DNA of 41,246 bases from Streptacidiphilus pinicola (lineage in GTDB: Bacteria > Actinomycetota > Actinomycetes > Streptomycetales > Streptomycetaceae), in contig NZ_QKYN01000009.1 of assembly GCF_003258295.1 (NCBI RefSeq), forward strand, positions 1-41,246, read 5' to 3'. Positions 41,203-41,246 of the stretch are shown in pieces. The notes beneath the pieces are model-generated. The model worked only from the letters and a program-made list of their open reading frames with translations. It did not search any database and was not told where the DNA came from. Numbering within the stretch: the stretch's first letter is position 1; every line of letters starts with the position of its first letter. The translations under genes and the position numbers were made by a program.

Positions 41203-41246
41203 CACACCCCCACCAGGGGACCGAACCCAGACGGACATCCCACCCA

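Overview
This is GC-rich DNA with strong G/C bias at third codon positions, frequent GTG starts, ATGA stop/start overlaps, a Tat-type lipoprotein and many TetR/MarR/MerR/GntR/LuxR regulators. It is chromosomal DNA of a high-GC actinomycete, most likely a Streptomyces-like organism; the genus cannot be fixed from this sequence. No rRNA, tRNA, CRISPR array, intact transposase or phage gene was seen.

Layout. 1-3.3 kb: the end of an unidentified gene, a small membrane protein, an AlkC-type DNA glycosylase behind a MerR-type promoter, and an NAD-dependent epimerase. 3.3-5.8 kb: a probably frameshifted small membrane protein, then a MerR regulator divergent from an NTF2-like/ABM-domain pair, with two long-spacer MerR-type promoters between them. 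5.9-19.8 kb: one block of twelve genes on the minus strand, read from 19.7 kb down to 5.9 kb: secreted GH27 alpha-galactosidase with a propeller-like C-terminus, sugar ABC importer (binding lipoprotein and two permeases, no ATPase), cytoplasmic GH36 alpha-galactosidase, SDR sugar dehydrogenase, GntR regulator, galactonate-dehydratase-like enzyme, aldose-epimerase-like protein, KDPG/KDPGal-type aldolase, SMP-30 lactonase and 2-keto-3-deoxy-sugar kinase.

The block reads as a full route from alpha-galactosides to central metabolism: outside cleavage and import, inside release of galactose, then oxidation, lactone opening, dehydration, phosphorylation and aldol cleavage (De Ley-Doudoroff pathway) to pyruvate and glyceraldehyde 3-phosphate. 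This is the best candidate for an interesting system in the window.

19.9-32.8 kb: small regulator/redox modules (TetR, MarR, SDRs, MDRs, aldo/keto reductase, MBL-fold hydrolases, NTF2-like and limonene-epoxide-hydrolase-like proteins, a MalY/PatB aminotransferase). Broken genes lie among them: a 46-residue aldo/keto reductase stub, an LtrA/FAD-monooxygenase chimera, a possible LtrA C-terminal remnant, a multiply frameshifted aldehyde dehydrogenase and an NTF2-like fragment. This looks like an accessory region with past insertion, deletion and recombination.

32.9-41.2 kb: a DHA2-type MFS exporter, a small conserved protein, a large LAL/MalT-type LuxR regulator, a secreted lactonase-like beta-propeller protein, a long stretch without convincing genes, a decayed cupin gene and a cluster of strong hairpins at the right edge.
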